64,000 nt of DNA from Lysobacterales bacterium (GTDB taxonomy: Bacteria > Pseudomonadota > Gammaproteobacteria > Xanthomonadales > Ahniellaceae): positions 124,001 through 188,000 of the forward strand of contig JADJCM010000001.1 in the NCBI GenBank assembly GCA_016703225.1, written 5' to 3'. The first letter of the stretch is position 1. Each line of letters starts with the position of its first letter. The notes under the pieces are model-generated. The model ran no database searches. It saw only the letters and a list, made by a program, of their open reading frames with translations, and was not told where the DNA came from. A program made the position numbers and the translations under genes. Shown here piece after piece: positions 51,980 through 60,573 of this stretch.

Positions 51980-54451
51980 ATGAACAGCACGCTCCCCTTC
52001 CTCGTTCTTCTGCTCAGCACCGTCGTGGTCGCGCACTTGCGACTCGGATTGCTCGTCTGGACCGGCCTGACGGCACTCGGCCTAGCCGCCGCGACGGCAT
52101 TCGCCGGCGCGCATCCCGTCGCGCTGTACGTCGCCTGGGGCGTGTTCGCGCTGGTCGCGATCCCGTTCAACCTGGGGCCGCTGCGCCGCGCCATCTTCTC
52201 GGGCCCGTTCCTGAAGCTGTACCAGCGCATCACGCCGCAGTTGTCCGAGACCGAGAAGACCGCGCTCGAAGCCGGCACCGTCGGCTGGGAAGGAGAGCTG
52301 TTCTCCGGCCGCCCCGACTGGCGCAAGCTGGCAGCGCAGCCGAAGCCGGCACTGACGGCGGAGGAACAGGCCTTCCTCGATGGACCGGTCGATGAAGTCT
52401 GCAAGCTGCACGACGAGTGGGAAGCCACCCACGTGCGCGCCGACCTGAGCCCGCAGGTCTGGGAGTTCCTGAAGAAGAACCGCTTCTTCGGCATGATCAT
52501 CCCCAAGTCCTACGGCGGCCTCGGCTTCTCCGCGCTGGCGCACAGCGCGGTGGTGGCGAAGTGCGCCAGCGTCTCCGGCACCCTGTCCTCGACCGTGTGC
52601 GTGCCGAACTCGCTCGGCCCGGGCGAATTGCTCTTGCACTACGGCACCGATGAACAGAAGAGCCACTACCTGCCGCGACTCGCGCGCGGCGAGGAAATTC
52701 CCTGCTTCGCGCTGACCAACCCGCATGCCGGCTCCGACGCCACCTCGATCCCCGACTTCGGCGTGGTCTGCAAGGCCCAGTTCAATGGCGAGGAAACGCT
52801 CGGCATCCGGCTCACCTTCGACAAGCGCTACATCACGCTCGCGCCGATCGCGACCATCGTCGGCCTCGCCTTCCGCCTGCATGATCCGGATGCCCTGCTC
52901 GGCGGCGACAAGGATCGCGGCATCACCCTCGCGCTGATTCCGCGCAATACCGCGGGGCTTGAAATCGGCCGCCGCCACATTCCGCTGAACGTGCCGTTCC
53001 AGAACGGACCGGTGCGCGGCAACGGCGTGTTCATCCCGATGAGCTATCTGATCGGCGGCGAGAAGATGATCGGGCAAGGCTGGCGCATGCTGGTCGAGTG
53101 CCTGTCGGTCGGGCGCGCCATCTCGCTGCCCTCGACCGCCGCCGGCGGCTGCCGCATGGGCGTGGCCGCGACCGGTGCCTACGCGCGCATCCGCAAACAG
53201 TTCCAGATGCCGATCGGCCGTTTCGAGGGCGTCGAGGAAGCGCTCGCGCGCATCGGTGGCCTGACCTACGCGATCACCGCACTGTCGCGCATGACCGCGG
53301 CCGCGGTGGACCTGGGCGAGAAGCCGTCGGTGCCGAGTGCGATCGCGAAGTACCACGCCACCGAGACCGGCGCGATCGTGGTCAAGGACGCCATGGACAT
53401 CCACGGCGGCAAGGGCATCATCCTCGGCCCGCGCAACTATCTCGGTCGCGCCTACCAGGCGGCGCCGATCAGCATCACGGTCGAAGGCGCCAACATCCTG
53501 ACGCGCAGCATGATCATCTTCGGCCAGGGCGCGGTGCGCTGCCACCCGTTTGTGCTCAAGGAAATGCAGGCGGCGCAGCTCGCCGATCCCGGCAAGCGCC
53601 TGGCCGAGTTCGATCGCCTGCTGATGGGCCACATCGGCTTCGCGATCAGCAACGGCGTGCGTTCGCTGTTGCTTGGCCTGACCCATTCGCGCCTGGCCAA
53701 GGCGCCGATCGGCGATGCCACGACCGCGAAGTTCTACAAGAAGATCACGCGCTACTCCGCCAACCTGGCGCTGGTCGCCGACACCGCGATGGCCACGCTC
53801 GGCGGCAAGCTCAAGGTCAAGGAAAAGCTCTCGGCGCGACTTGGCGACGTGCTCAGCCAGCTCTACATCATGAGCGCGATGCTCAAGCGCTGGGAAGACC
53901 AGGGCCGCCCGCTCGCCGACTACCCGCTGCTGGCTTGGGCGATGCACGATGCCGTGTACAAGATGCAGAACGCGCTCGACGGCGTGCTGCGCAACTTCCC
54001 GATCCGCCCGGTGGCCTGGCTGCTGCGCGCGCTGGTGTTCCCGATCGGCCTGCGCGAGCACGCGCCGTCCGACCGCCTCGGCCACCGCGTCTGCACCCTG
54101 CTGCTGGCACCGAGCGAGGCGCGCAACCGTCTGGTCGAAGGCGTCTACCTGACCCCGAACGCGAACAACGTGCCGGGACGCATGCACCACGCGCTCGACA
54201 AGGTCATCGCCTCCGAACCGGTGGAGCGCAAGGTGATCAAGGCGGTGAAGGCCGGCCAGATCGTGGCGCTGGAAGTCGCCGCGCAACTGGAAGAAGCGGT
54301 GCAGAAGAACGTCATCAGCGTTGCCGAACGCGACCTGCTCGCCGAAGTGCGCGTGCTCACCAACGAGTTCATCGCCGTCGATGATTTCGACCACGCCGAA
54401 CTCGAAGCCGCCAGCGCCGCGAAAAAGACCGCACTCAAGGCCGCCGCCTGA
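51980..54451 (+). CDS. fadE: Acyl-CoA dehydrogenase FadE
   Basis: First enzyme of beta-oxidation, oxidising acyl-CoA to trans-2-enoyl-CoA with FAD. The 823-residue length and architecture match the long proteobacterial FadE: two N-terminal hydrophobic segments (PFLVLLLSTVVVAHLRLGLLVW and VALYVAWGVFALVAIPF, each partly shown), then the dehydrogenase core with NRFFGMIIPKSYGGLGFSAL, CFALTNPHAGSDA, GQGWRMLVECLSVGRAISLPS and DIHGGKGIILGPRNYLGRAY. A C-terminal DUF1974 region follows (YPLLAWAMHDAVYKMQNAL ... FPIGLREHAPSD). It starts at ATG 51980 after CCGGAG. It overlaps the DUF4442 gene by one base and is controlled, by position, by the TetR/PsrA-like switch. Confidence 0.95.
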   Translation: MNSTLPFLVLLLSTVVVAHLRLGLLVWTGLTALGLAAATAFAGAHPVALYVAWGVFALVAIPFNLGPLRRAIFSGPFLKLYQRITPQLSETEKTALEAGTVGWEGELFSGRPDWRKLAAQPKPALTAEEQAFLDGPVDEVCKLHDEWEATHVRADLSPQVWEFLKKNRFFGMIIPKSYGGLGFSALAHSAVVAKCASVSGTLSSTVCVPNSLGPGELLLHYGTDEQKSHYLPRLARGEEIPCFALTNPHAGSDATSIPDFGVVCKAQFNGEETLGIRLTFDKRYITLAPIATIVGLAFRLHDPDALLGGDKDRGITLALIPRNTAGLEIGRRHIPLNVPFQNGPVRGNGVFIPMSYLIGGEKMIGQGWRMLVECLSVGRAISLPSTAAGGCRMGVAATGAYARIRKQFQMPIGRFEGVEEALARIGGLTYAITALSRMTAAAVDLGEKPSVPSAIAKYHATETGAIVVKDAMDIHGGKGIILGPRNYLGRAYQAAPISITVEGANILTRSMIIFGQGAVRCHPFVLKEMQAAQLADPGKRLAEFDRLLMGHIGFAISNGVRSLLLGLTHSRLAKAPIGDATTAKFYKKITRYSANLALVADTAMATLGGKLKVKEKLSARLGDVLSQLYIMSAMLKRWEDQGRPLADYPLLAWAMHDAVYKMQNALDGVLRNFPIRPVAWLLRALVFPIGLREHAPSDRLGHRVCTLLLAPSEARNRLVEGVYLTPNANNVPGRMHHALDKVIASEPVERKVIKAVKAGQIVALEVAAQLEEAVQKNVISVAERDLLAEVRVLTNEFIAVDDFDHAELEAASAAKKTALKAAA

Positions 54452-54915
54452 TGTCGAGCGTGCTCGCGCACTGGCAGCGGCTGAAGGACAAACCCTTCGG
54501 CCGCTGGCTGTTCGCGCGCATCGTTTGTTGGCAGGCACCGTATTTCGGTTCGATCCACCCGCGCATCGAGTCGCTCGAAGCCGGCCGCATGGTGGTGCGC
54601 ATCCGGCAACGCCGCAGTATCCAGAACCACATCGGCACCATCCACGCCATCGCCCTGTGCAACGGCGCCGAACTCGCCGCCGGCGTCGGCATCGAAGCCA
54701 CGCTGAAACCGGAGTGGCGCTGGATTCCGAAGACGATGACGGTTCGTTATCTCGCCAAGGCCACGCGCGAAGCGCGGCTCGAAGCCACCATCACCTTGCC
54801 CGACGACATCGGCAGCGGCCACGACTGCGTCATCCCGGTCGTCGCCACAGATCCCGACCGCACCCGCGTGTTCGAGGCCGACATCACCATGTGGGTCACG
54901 CCGCGGAAGCGCTAA
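54451..54915 (+). CDS. DUF4442 hot-dog-fold protein, probable thioesterase
   Basis: A 154-residue protein (PYFGSIHPRIESLEAGRMVVRI, NHIGTIHAIALCNGAELAAGVG, MTVRYLAKATREARLEATI) with the pattern of the DUF4442 branch of hot-dog thioesterases; the NHIGTIHA stretch is the conserved catalytic-helix region. It presumably hydrolyses an acyl-CoA or handles CoA esters made by FadE. The start codon overlaps the fadE stop (TGATG), so it is translated together with it. Confidence 0.85.
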   Translation: MSSVLAHWQRLKDKPFGRWLFARIVCWQAPYFGSIHPRIESLEAGRMVVRIRQRRSIQNHIGTIHAIALCNGAELAAGVGIEATLKPEWRWIPKTMTVRYLAKATREARLEATITLPDDIGSGHDCVIPVVATDPDRTRVFEADITMWVTPRKR

Positions 54916-54942
54916 GCAGCGTCACGGACGTTTCGATACCCC

Positions 54943-55050
54943 GCTCTTCTCCTCTCTCCCCCCGTGGGAGAGAGGCCGGGAGAGAGGGGGCGCACCGCGA
55001 CACCGCTCCGAACTCACCCTCTCCCTGCCCTCTCCCGTCGAGGGAGAGGG
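54943..55050. repeat. CTCTCCC-type ~110-base intergenic element, copy 2
   Basis: Inverted copy of 41194-41314. Hairpins CTCTCTCCCCCCGTGGGAGA plus GAGG and CCCTCTCCCGTCGAGGGAGA plus GGG flank CCGCTCCGAACTCACCCTC, the reverse complement of the spacer in copy 1 with few changes. Confidence 0.8.
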
Positions 55051-55444
55051 AAAAAGCCAAGCCGGCCGTGCGCCAGCCTGTGGCTGCACCTTTGGGGAGA
55101 GCCATGAACGCATCGCCGGTGAAACTGCATCGACTCGCCATTCAGAGCATGATCTGCGCCTCCTGAGTGGGGCGGGTCGAGCGCGCGCTGCTGCGGGTGC
55201 CCGGCGTCGTGCCGGGCCAGGCAAACCGTTGCGAATCCGGGTGTTGTGCGGCAGGACTCAAAGCCGTCGGCCCGCTCGGCGGCGGCACCGTCCCGGCTGC
55301 GGGACGGAAGTTCGCGCCGGTGCCCAACCACGCCCCGGTATCGAGACCTGGGCTGCGGCGCGGCCGGCGGCGCGTGAACGCCGTCTTCACGCCGCGGGCT
55401 ACGCGCTGGCGTATCTTTCGCGGCTGCTCTCTTGGGTCCTCCGC
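55051..55444. other. Gene-poor region upstream of the cytochrome operon
   Basis: No normal-sized gene is seen. It contains a 20-codon frame MNASPVKLHRLAIQSMICAS (55104-55166) with GGGGAGA five bases before its ATG, followed by a stem GCCCGGC-GTCGT-GCCGGGC (55199-55217). A leader-peptide/attenuator arrangement is possible but unproven. The remainder, up to the cytochrome start, shows nothing I can name. Confidence 0.4.
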
Positions 55445-57280
55445 ATGTCACGAGCCATCCACGCCGTGGCGCTGCTGGCCGCGTTCGTCGCGGGCCAGGC
55501 CTGCGCCCAGGACTTCACCGCGCATGGCACGCAGCCGGGGCTGGCGGTGCCGCTGGAGGATGTCGAGTCCTGCGCGTCCTGCCACGGCACCTTCGGCGCG
55601 CCGGGGCCGGGTTTCATGCCGCACGATTCCTGGGGCGGCTCGATGATGTCGCACTCGACCCGCGACCCGCTGTTCTGGGCCGCGCTCGATGTCGCCAATC
55701 GCGACCTGCCCGGGGTGGGCGACTTCTGCTTGCGCTGCCACACCTCGCAGGGCTGGTACGGCGGACGCGTACGCAAGACCGGGCTGGCACCGCCCAATGA
55801 TCTGGTCGACGGTAGCAACGGTTGCCTGCTTCAAGGCGATCACGACGACTACGACAACGCCAACAACGACTACTCCGGCATCACCTGCCACAACTGCCAT
55901 CGCATGGCACCGACCGGACCCGCCGGCCAGTTGGCGCCCGCCGGCAGCGGCAATGTCTGGCTCGACGACAGCCTGGAGTGCAACGGCTACTACGGCCCCT
56001 GCCGCAAGGGCCCGTATCGCTACGCGCCCAGCAGCAGCCTGCAGCCGCCGCACGGCTGGGAGTTCTCCAACTTCATCAGCGACAGCTCGCACTGCGGCAG
56101 CTGCCACGACGTGTCTTCGCCACTGGTCGGCGGCGTGCCGGCGCGCACCCACATCCTGCTCGACGGCAGCGACAGCGGGCGCGCGTTCCCGGCCGAGCGC
56201 ACCTACAGCGAGTGGAAGCAGAGCCGCTACGGCGACCGTTTCCTGGTCGATTCCTTCGAGGACGAAACCCGCGCCGGCGCCGGCATCGTGCAGGTGCAGA
56301 GCTGCCAGGACTGCCACATGCGCAGCAGCAGCGATGCCACGGCGCGCGCCTGCATGCAGAACCCGGTCGGCTCACGCAGTGGCGAACTGGCGGTGCACGA
56401 ATTCGTCGGCGGCAACACCTGGATGCTGCGCGTCATCGACCAGCTCTACGGCGGCACCACCGGTCGCAGCAATGCCATCGGCCGCGCCATCAACTGGGCC
56501 GAGGAGATGCTCACGCAACGCAGCGCCGACATCGCGCTGACGCTTGAGCCGCTGGCTGCGGATGCGACCACGCTGCAGGCGCAGGTGCGCGTCACCAATC
56601 GCGCCGGCCACAAGCTGCCAACCGGTTACGGTGAAGGTCGGCGCATGTGGCTGCACCTGCGCGTGCTCGACGGCAACGGTGCGCTGGTCTACGAAAGCGG
56701 CGCCTGGGACGCCGCCACCGGCACGCTCGCGCCGTCACCGACGCCGAAGGTGTACGAGGTGCTGCAGGGCATCTGGGACGCCGGCGCCGGCATCTGCCGC
56801 ACCGAGGACGGGCTCGGCCGCAAACAGTTCCACTTCGTGCTGAACAACTGCATCGCCAAGGACAACCGCATCCCGCCCGCAGGCTTCACGCCGCGCACCG
56901 CACTCGATCCTAATGGCGAGGACCTGCGCCCGGTCGGCCACACCTACCCAGAGACCGCTCCCGGATCGGGACAGCTGGTGCACTACGACGACACCGCCTA
57001 CAGCGTGCCGCTGGCGCCGGGCACGCCGCGCCCGCTGCAGGTCACCGCCACGCTGCGTTACCAGACCGCGAGCCGCGACTACATCGAGTTCCTGCGCAAC
57101 CAGGCGGTCGAGAACGCGCAGCCGAGCGAGAACGCGATGTGCGGGCGCAGCCTCAGCGTTGGCCCGGGCGCGAAGTCGCGCGGCCAGTTCCTCTACGACC
57201 AGTGGACCGATCCTGCACTCGGCCGTTCGCCGCCGCTGGCCATGGTCAGCGCCACCACCGTTTCGTCACCCACCCACTGA
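55445..57280 (+). CDS. Exported pentaheme cytochrome c
   Basis: A 611-residue periplasmic protein with signal peptide (MSRAIHAVALLAAFVAGQACA) and five CxxCH haem-attachment motifs: CASCH (residues 43-47), CLRCH (~95), CHNCH (~148), CGSCH (~217) and CQDCH (~288). All lie in the first half. The second half, from about residue 360, is a haem-free beta-rich domain (VRVTNRAGHKLPTGYGEGRRMWLHLRVLDGNG, split here), where GHKLPTGxxxGR is common in multihaem proteins of unknown function. Electron transfer is certain by motif; partner and direction are not. It is followed after six bases by a lipoprotein gene and then an amine-oxidase-like gene, one operon. Confidence 0.88.
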   Translation: MSRAIHAVALLAAFVAGQACAQDFTAHGTQPGLAVPLEDVESCASCHGTFGAPGPGFMPHDSWGGSMMSHSTRDPLFWAALDVANRDLPGVGDFCLRCHTSQGWYGGRVRKTGLAPPNDLVDGSNGCLLQGDHDDYDNANNDYSGITCHNCHRMAPTGPAGQLAPAGSGNVWLDDSLECNGYYGPCRKGPYRYAPSSSLQPPHGWEFSNFISDSSHCGSCHDVSSPLVGGVPARTHILLDGSDSGRAFPAERTYSEWKQSRYGDRFLVDSFEDETRAGAGIVQVQSCQDCHMRSSSDATARACMQNPVGSRSGELAVHEFVGGNTWMLRVIDQLYGGTTGRSNAIGRAINWAEEMLTQRSADIALTLEPLAADATTLQAQVRVTNRAGHKLPTGYGEGRRMWLHLRVLDGNGALVYESGAWDAATGTLAPSPTPKVYEVLQGIWDAGAGICRTEDGLGRKQFHFVLNNCIAKDNRIPPAGFTPRTALDPNGEDLRPVGHTYPETAPGSGQLVHYDDTAYSVPLAPGTPRPLQVTATLRYQTASRDYIEFLRNQAVENAQPSENAMCGRSLSVGPGAKSRGQFLYDQWTDPALGRSPPLAMVSATTVSSPTH

Positions 57281-57286
57281 GCCGCC

Positions 57287-57883
57287 ATGACATCCACGCT
57301 CCGATGTTTCACCGCGCTCTGCGCGCTCGCACTCGCCGCCTGCGCCGGCAGCAACGCTTCGCTGCGCAGCCCGACCCTCGACCACGTCGCCACGCTGCAA
57401 CTGCCCGACGGCCACGACGCCGTACTGGTGCGCGAGTACGACGATGAAGTGAAGCTCGGCGATGGTCGCGAGCAACGCATGCGCGTCACCTATCTGTGGG
57501 ACTACACCGCCGCAGTCGCACGCGAACGCCAGACCGCACCCGACGGCAGCCTGATCAGCGATCGCCTGCTGCCGGCATTGACCTTGAACGCGACCGACGC
57601 CGAACTCGCCTACGCGGTCGCGCTGTTGCGCCAGGATGCCGCGATCGACGCCCGCTTCACTGATGACACCGACGTCTACGGCGGCTTCAGCCAGCGCGAG
57701 CCGGGCGACCAGCACTGCGACCTGGGGTCGCGCTGCATCCACGTCATCGTTTCGCGCGAGAACGGTCGCTACAAGGTCGCGCACGCCATCGTCGATCTGC
57801 AGCGCGGCCGCGTCGTCGATCCCGACTATGACCCCGAACTCGGCGGCATCGCCGAATCCATGCAGAAGGCTGCCCGCCAATGA
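57287..57883 (+). CDS. Lipoprotein of unknown function in the cytochrome operon
   Basis: A 198-residue protein with a lipobox (LALAACAG, Cys19). The mature part has two Cys residues in DQHCDLGSRCIHV, likely a disulfide, and beta-rich segments (LQLPDGHDAVLVREYDDE, RMRVTYLWDYTAAVARE, KVAHAIVDLQRGRVV). I know no family. The preceding haem protein ends six bases upstream and the next gene begins inside its stop codon, so all three are translated together. It may anchor or couple the two exported partners to a membrane. Confidence 0.75.
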   Translation: MTSTLRCFTALCALALAACAGSNASLRSPTLDHVATLQLPDGHDAVLVREYDDEVKLGDGREQRMRVTYLWDYTAAVARERQTAPDGSLISDRLLPALTLNATDAELAYAVALLRQDAAIDARFTDDTDVYGGFSQREPGDQHCDLGSRCIHVIVSRENGRYKVAHAIVDLQRGRVVDPDYDPELGGIAESMQKAARQ

Positions 57884-59046
57884 ACCCGATCTCCCGCTTC
57901 CACTGCGCGATCTTCCTCACCGCCGCCGCATTGCTGTCGGTTCCACTACCAGGCCACGCCGCCAGCCCGACCTGCGGCGTCAACGAGACCCTGCTGTCGT
58001 GGCCGGCTTCCGACCCGCTGTGGGAACTTTGCTACCTGCCGCCCGGGCTGAGTTCCGGGCCGCGCGGCTCGGGCATGGAGCTGCGCAACGTCCACTATCG
58101 CGGGCATCTGGCGCTGAAGCGCGCGCACGCGCCGATCCTGTTCGCCGAGTACACCAGCAGCACCTGCTACCGCGACTGGAAGGACACCGACAGCCAGCTG
58201 CTGCGCTGGTCGGCGCTGCACCCGAGCTTTGCACGCAGCACCACCAGCAGTTGCGACCGGTCCAAGGACCCGATCGCCTCCTTCGGCACCTGTCCGTTCA
58301 GCCTGGTCACCAATGGCAGCGACGGCAACCCGAGCGGCAGCTGCCAGACCGGCGTCGCGGTCGAGGACTTCGGCAGCTACGTCGAGCTCAGCACCCAGTA
58401 CAGCGCCGCCTGGTACCTGTACTCATCGCGCTTCCGCTTCCATGCCGACGGCTCCTTCGAACCCGAGTTCGGCTTCGGCAACTCCAATGGCACCAACAAC
58501 AACACCACGCACTGGCATCACAACTACTGGCGCCTCGACTTCGACATCGACGGCGCCGCCAACGACGTCATCGCCGAAGACGGCGTCGCCAAGAGCAGCG
58601 AGTTCGCGACCCTGCGCTGCAACCCCACGACCACGCCAAGCTGCGCCAGCGAGCGCCGCTGGCAAGTGCTCGACACCGTGACCGGACGCGGCTTCGAGCT
58701 CGACCCCACCGCCGCCGATTACGTGACTCCGACCAACCAGTCCGGACGGGGCTTCCACCTGCGCGACGTGATCGGCACCGTCTACAACGCCGGCGAATAC
58801 AGCGACCGCGCCGACAACAGTCTCGGCGACTGCGCCATGGTCGACGGCAACCTCGCCAACGGCCAGGACCTCGACGGCGCCGCCGGCGAGGGAACGGACG
58901 TGGTGCTGTACTACCGCGCCGGCGTCCGCGACCGCACCAACGAAGGCGCCGGCACCCAGGACTCGATGGTCTGCAAGAAGGTCGGCCCGCTGTTCACCCT
59001 GATCGGCAACTGGGCCAGCGTGCTGTTTGCGGACGGGTTCGAGTAA
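57880..59046 (+). CDS. Secreted copper-amine-oxidase-like protein with VLFADGFE tail
   Basis: A 388-residue exported protein (signal peptide ending PGHAAS). The segment from about residue 185 (YSSRFRFHADGSFEPEFGFG) to HWHHNYWRLDFDIDG (about residues 211-225) and then NDVIAEDG looks like the catalytic-core strands of copper amine oxidases. There an HxH pair binds copper and is followed by (R/Y)xxDxDxxG. The Thr-x-x-Asn-Tyr motif that forms the TPQ cofactor was not found, and the protein is far shorter than true amine oxidases (~650 residues), so it may be a non-enzymatic copper-binding relative. Ten or more Cys residues are present. It ends SVLFADGFE. It is the third gene of the pentahaem cytochrome operon. 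Confidence 0.72.
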   Translation: MNPISRFHCAIFLTAAALLSVPLPGHAASPTCGVNETLLSWPASDPLWELCYLPPGLSSGPRGSGMELRNVHYRGHLALKRAHAPILFAEYTSSTCYRDWKDTDSQLLRWSALHPSFARSTTSSCDRSKDPIASFGTCPFSLVTNGSDGNPSGSCQTGVAVEDFGSYVELSTQYSAAWYLYSSRFRFHADGSFEPEFGFGNSNGTNNNTTHWHHNYWRLDFDIDGAANDVIAEDGVAKSSEFATLRCNPTTTPSCASERRWQVLDTVTGRGFELDPTAADYVTPTNQSGRGFHLRDVIGTVYNAGEYSDRADNSLGDCAMVDGNLANGQDLDGAAGEGTDVVLYYRAGVRDRTNEGAGTQDSMVCKKVGPLFTLIGNWASVLFADGFE

Positions 59047-59290
59047 GTTCGGGATGAGTGCAGCGTCGATGGAGCGAAGGCCGGGGACCGAGGGCAACGC
59101 GCGGGAGCGATCCACGTGCCGGACGCAGCGTCGGGAATGGATGGAGTGATGTGGCAGGACGACGAGGCAGATCGCGCGTCGAGTCTGCGTAGACCGCATG
59201 AACACCTGCACCGCGGCACGGATCGGCATGCGCCGGTCACGCCGCGGAGGCATTGCAATTTCCGCGAACCGGGCGCAGTCTTTCTGCGCC

Positions 59291-59704
59291 ATGTACCCGC
59301 AAATCCTCCGAATCTTGCTGGTCGCAACACTGTTGCTCAACGCATCGGGGGCGCCGTGGGCAATGTCGGCCATGAGCCAAGGCATGGGGCATCCGACGTC
59401 GCACGGCATGCACGCCGCGATCGCCGATGCCGCGATCCAGGCGCACGACGAGCACGGCATGGATCATGCGCAGACGCATGCGGGAATGCCCCGGACCGGT
59501 GACCGCACCGGCGCCGATCCCGAGGCCGCCGGGTCATGCTGCAACGGGACGACCTGCTCATGCGGCTGCGTGCTCCCGCCTGCGTTGGTATTCGCCGTCC
59601 TGCCGCAGTTCCCCCAGCCCGCAGTGCTCGCGCCGGGCGTCGTGTCGGTCGAGCATTCGGAAGCACTGCCGTCGATGCCACCGTTTCGACCACCCTCCGC
59701 TTGA
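59291..59704 (+). CDS. copL: CopL-family metal-binding regulatory protein
   Basis: A 137-residue exported protein: signal peptide MYPQILRILLVATLLLNASG, a Met/His-rich stretch (MSQGMGHPTSHGMHA, HDEHGMDHAQTHAGM), the CopL hallmark CCNGTTCSCGCV, and a Pro-rich end. In Xanthomonas CopL is needed for copper-induced expression of the following copAB genes. Here the genes that follow are different (cytochrome c, NTF2-like, ATPase). The ATG at 59291 gives the signal peptide; the frame is open upstream. It heads the copper cluster. Confidence 0.85.
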   Translation: MYPQILRILLVATLLLNASGAPWAMSAMSQGMGHPTSHGMHAAIADAAIQAHDEHGMDHAQTHAGMPRTGDRTGADPEAAGSCCNGTTCSCGCVLPPALVFAVLPQFPQPAVLAPGVVSVEHSEALPSMPPFRPPSA

Positions 59705-59876
59705 CTCCCTGGTAATCCTCTTCGCCACGTCAGCGCTGGTCGCGAACACGTTCGCAAGCAGTGCCGACTTGCCAGCGGAACGCGGCTGCGCGGCAACCGG
59801 CAACCGGCAACAGCGTGTCCGCGCGGTTCGGCATCGAACTGGCGTATCAAGTGGATCTCGCTTCTGGGAGACCAGC

Positions 59877-60542
59877 ATGAAACGGTTCAAGATCTTTCTG
59901 CTGATGTTCGTCGTGGCGGTCATTGGGGCCGCAGCGTTCATCGGACTCGGTGTTTACAACGTTGCGGCCGATGATCCGCATTGGCCGCTCACCCACCGCC
60001 TGATGGAGACGGTACGCAGCCGCTCGATCAGCACCCGTGCCGTCGATGTCACCGTACCGCCGCTTGACGACGACGCACTGATCCGTGCCGGTGCCGGCAA
60101 CTACGACGCGATGTGTGTCACTTGCCACCTGAGCCCGGGCACTCCGGACACTGAACTCAGCCTCGGGCTGTACCCGCCACCACCGACCTGGTCGGAGCTC
60201 GGCGCCGTGGACCCGCGCGAAGCCTTCTGGGTGATCAAGCACGGCGTCAAGATGAGCGGCATGCCGGCCTGGGGCAAGAGCATGGATGACCGCTACATCT
60301 GGGGCATGGTCGCCTTGTTGCGGCAGTTTCCGCGCATGACCCAGGCGCGCTATCACGAACTGGTGACCACGAGTGGCGGGCACGATCATGGCGGCGGTGA
60401 AAGCATGCCGCACGACGCGGCGACCCTGTCCGGCATGGACCAGGTCGATCCTCCTGCAGACGGTGCTACCCGTTCATCGTTCGAACCGATCGACGATCCG
60501 ATGGCCGAAGCGGCGTCCGACGCCGACCACCATCGGCACTGA
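59877..60542 (+). CDS. Membrane-anchored cytochrome c in the copper cluster
   Basis: A 221-residue protein with an uncleaved-looking N-terminal membrane segment (IFLLMFVVAVIGAAAFIGLGVY) and one haem c domain: CVTCH near residue 81 and a distal Met in GMPAWG. The C-terminus is rich in His, Asp and Met (GGHDHGGGESMPHDAATL ... DADHHRH), suitable for metal binding. Cytochromes of this type occur in copper-resistance islands of Xanthomonadales, possibly moving electrons during copper oxidation in the periplasm. ATG 59877 fits the membrane segment; the frame is open upstream. The NTF2-like gene follows after 31 bases. Confidence 0.85.
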   Translation: MKRFKIFLLMFVVAVIGAAAFIGLGVYNVAADDPHWPLTHRLMETVRSRSISTRAVDVTVPPLDDDALIRAGAGNYDAMCVTCHLSPGTPDTELSLGLYPPPPTWSELGAVDPREAFWVIKHGVKMSGMPAWGKSMDDRYIWGMVALLRQFPRMTQARYHELVTTSGGHDHGGGESMPHDAATLSGMDQVDPPADGATRSSFEPIDDPMAEAASDADHHRH

Positions 60543-60573
60543 CGCCAACCCTCACCCACTGACGGAGAACCGT

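Noticed and set aside
50977..52506. N-terminal extension of the TetR gene through the hydrolase gene
   Set aside because: The TetR start at 50976 gives the normal family length, and the extension is antisense to a real hydrolase.
52082..54538. Reverse open frame of about 800 codons opposite fadE
   Set aside because: Antisense shadow of fadE with His/Asp/Arg-rich text.
57880..59046. Annotation as a true copper amine oxidase
   Set aside because: Too short, and no visible TPQ-forming Thr-x-x-Asn-Tyr motif; only the HxH...LDFDIDG region resembles the family.
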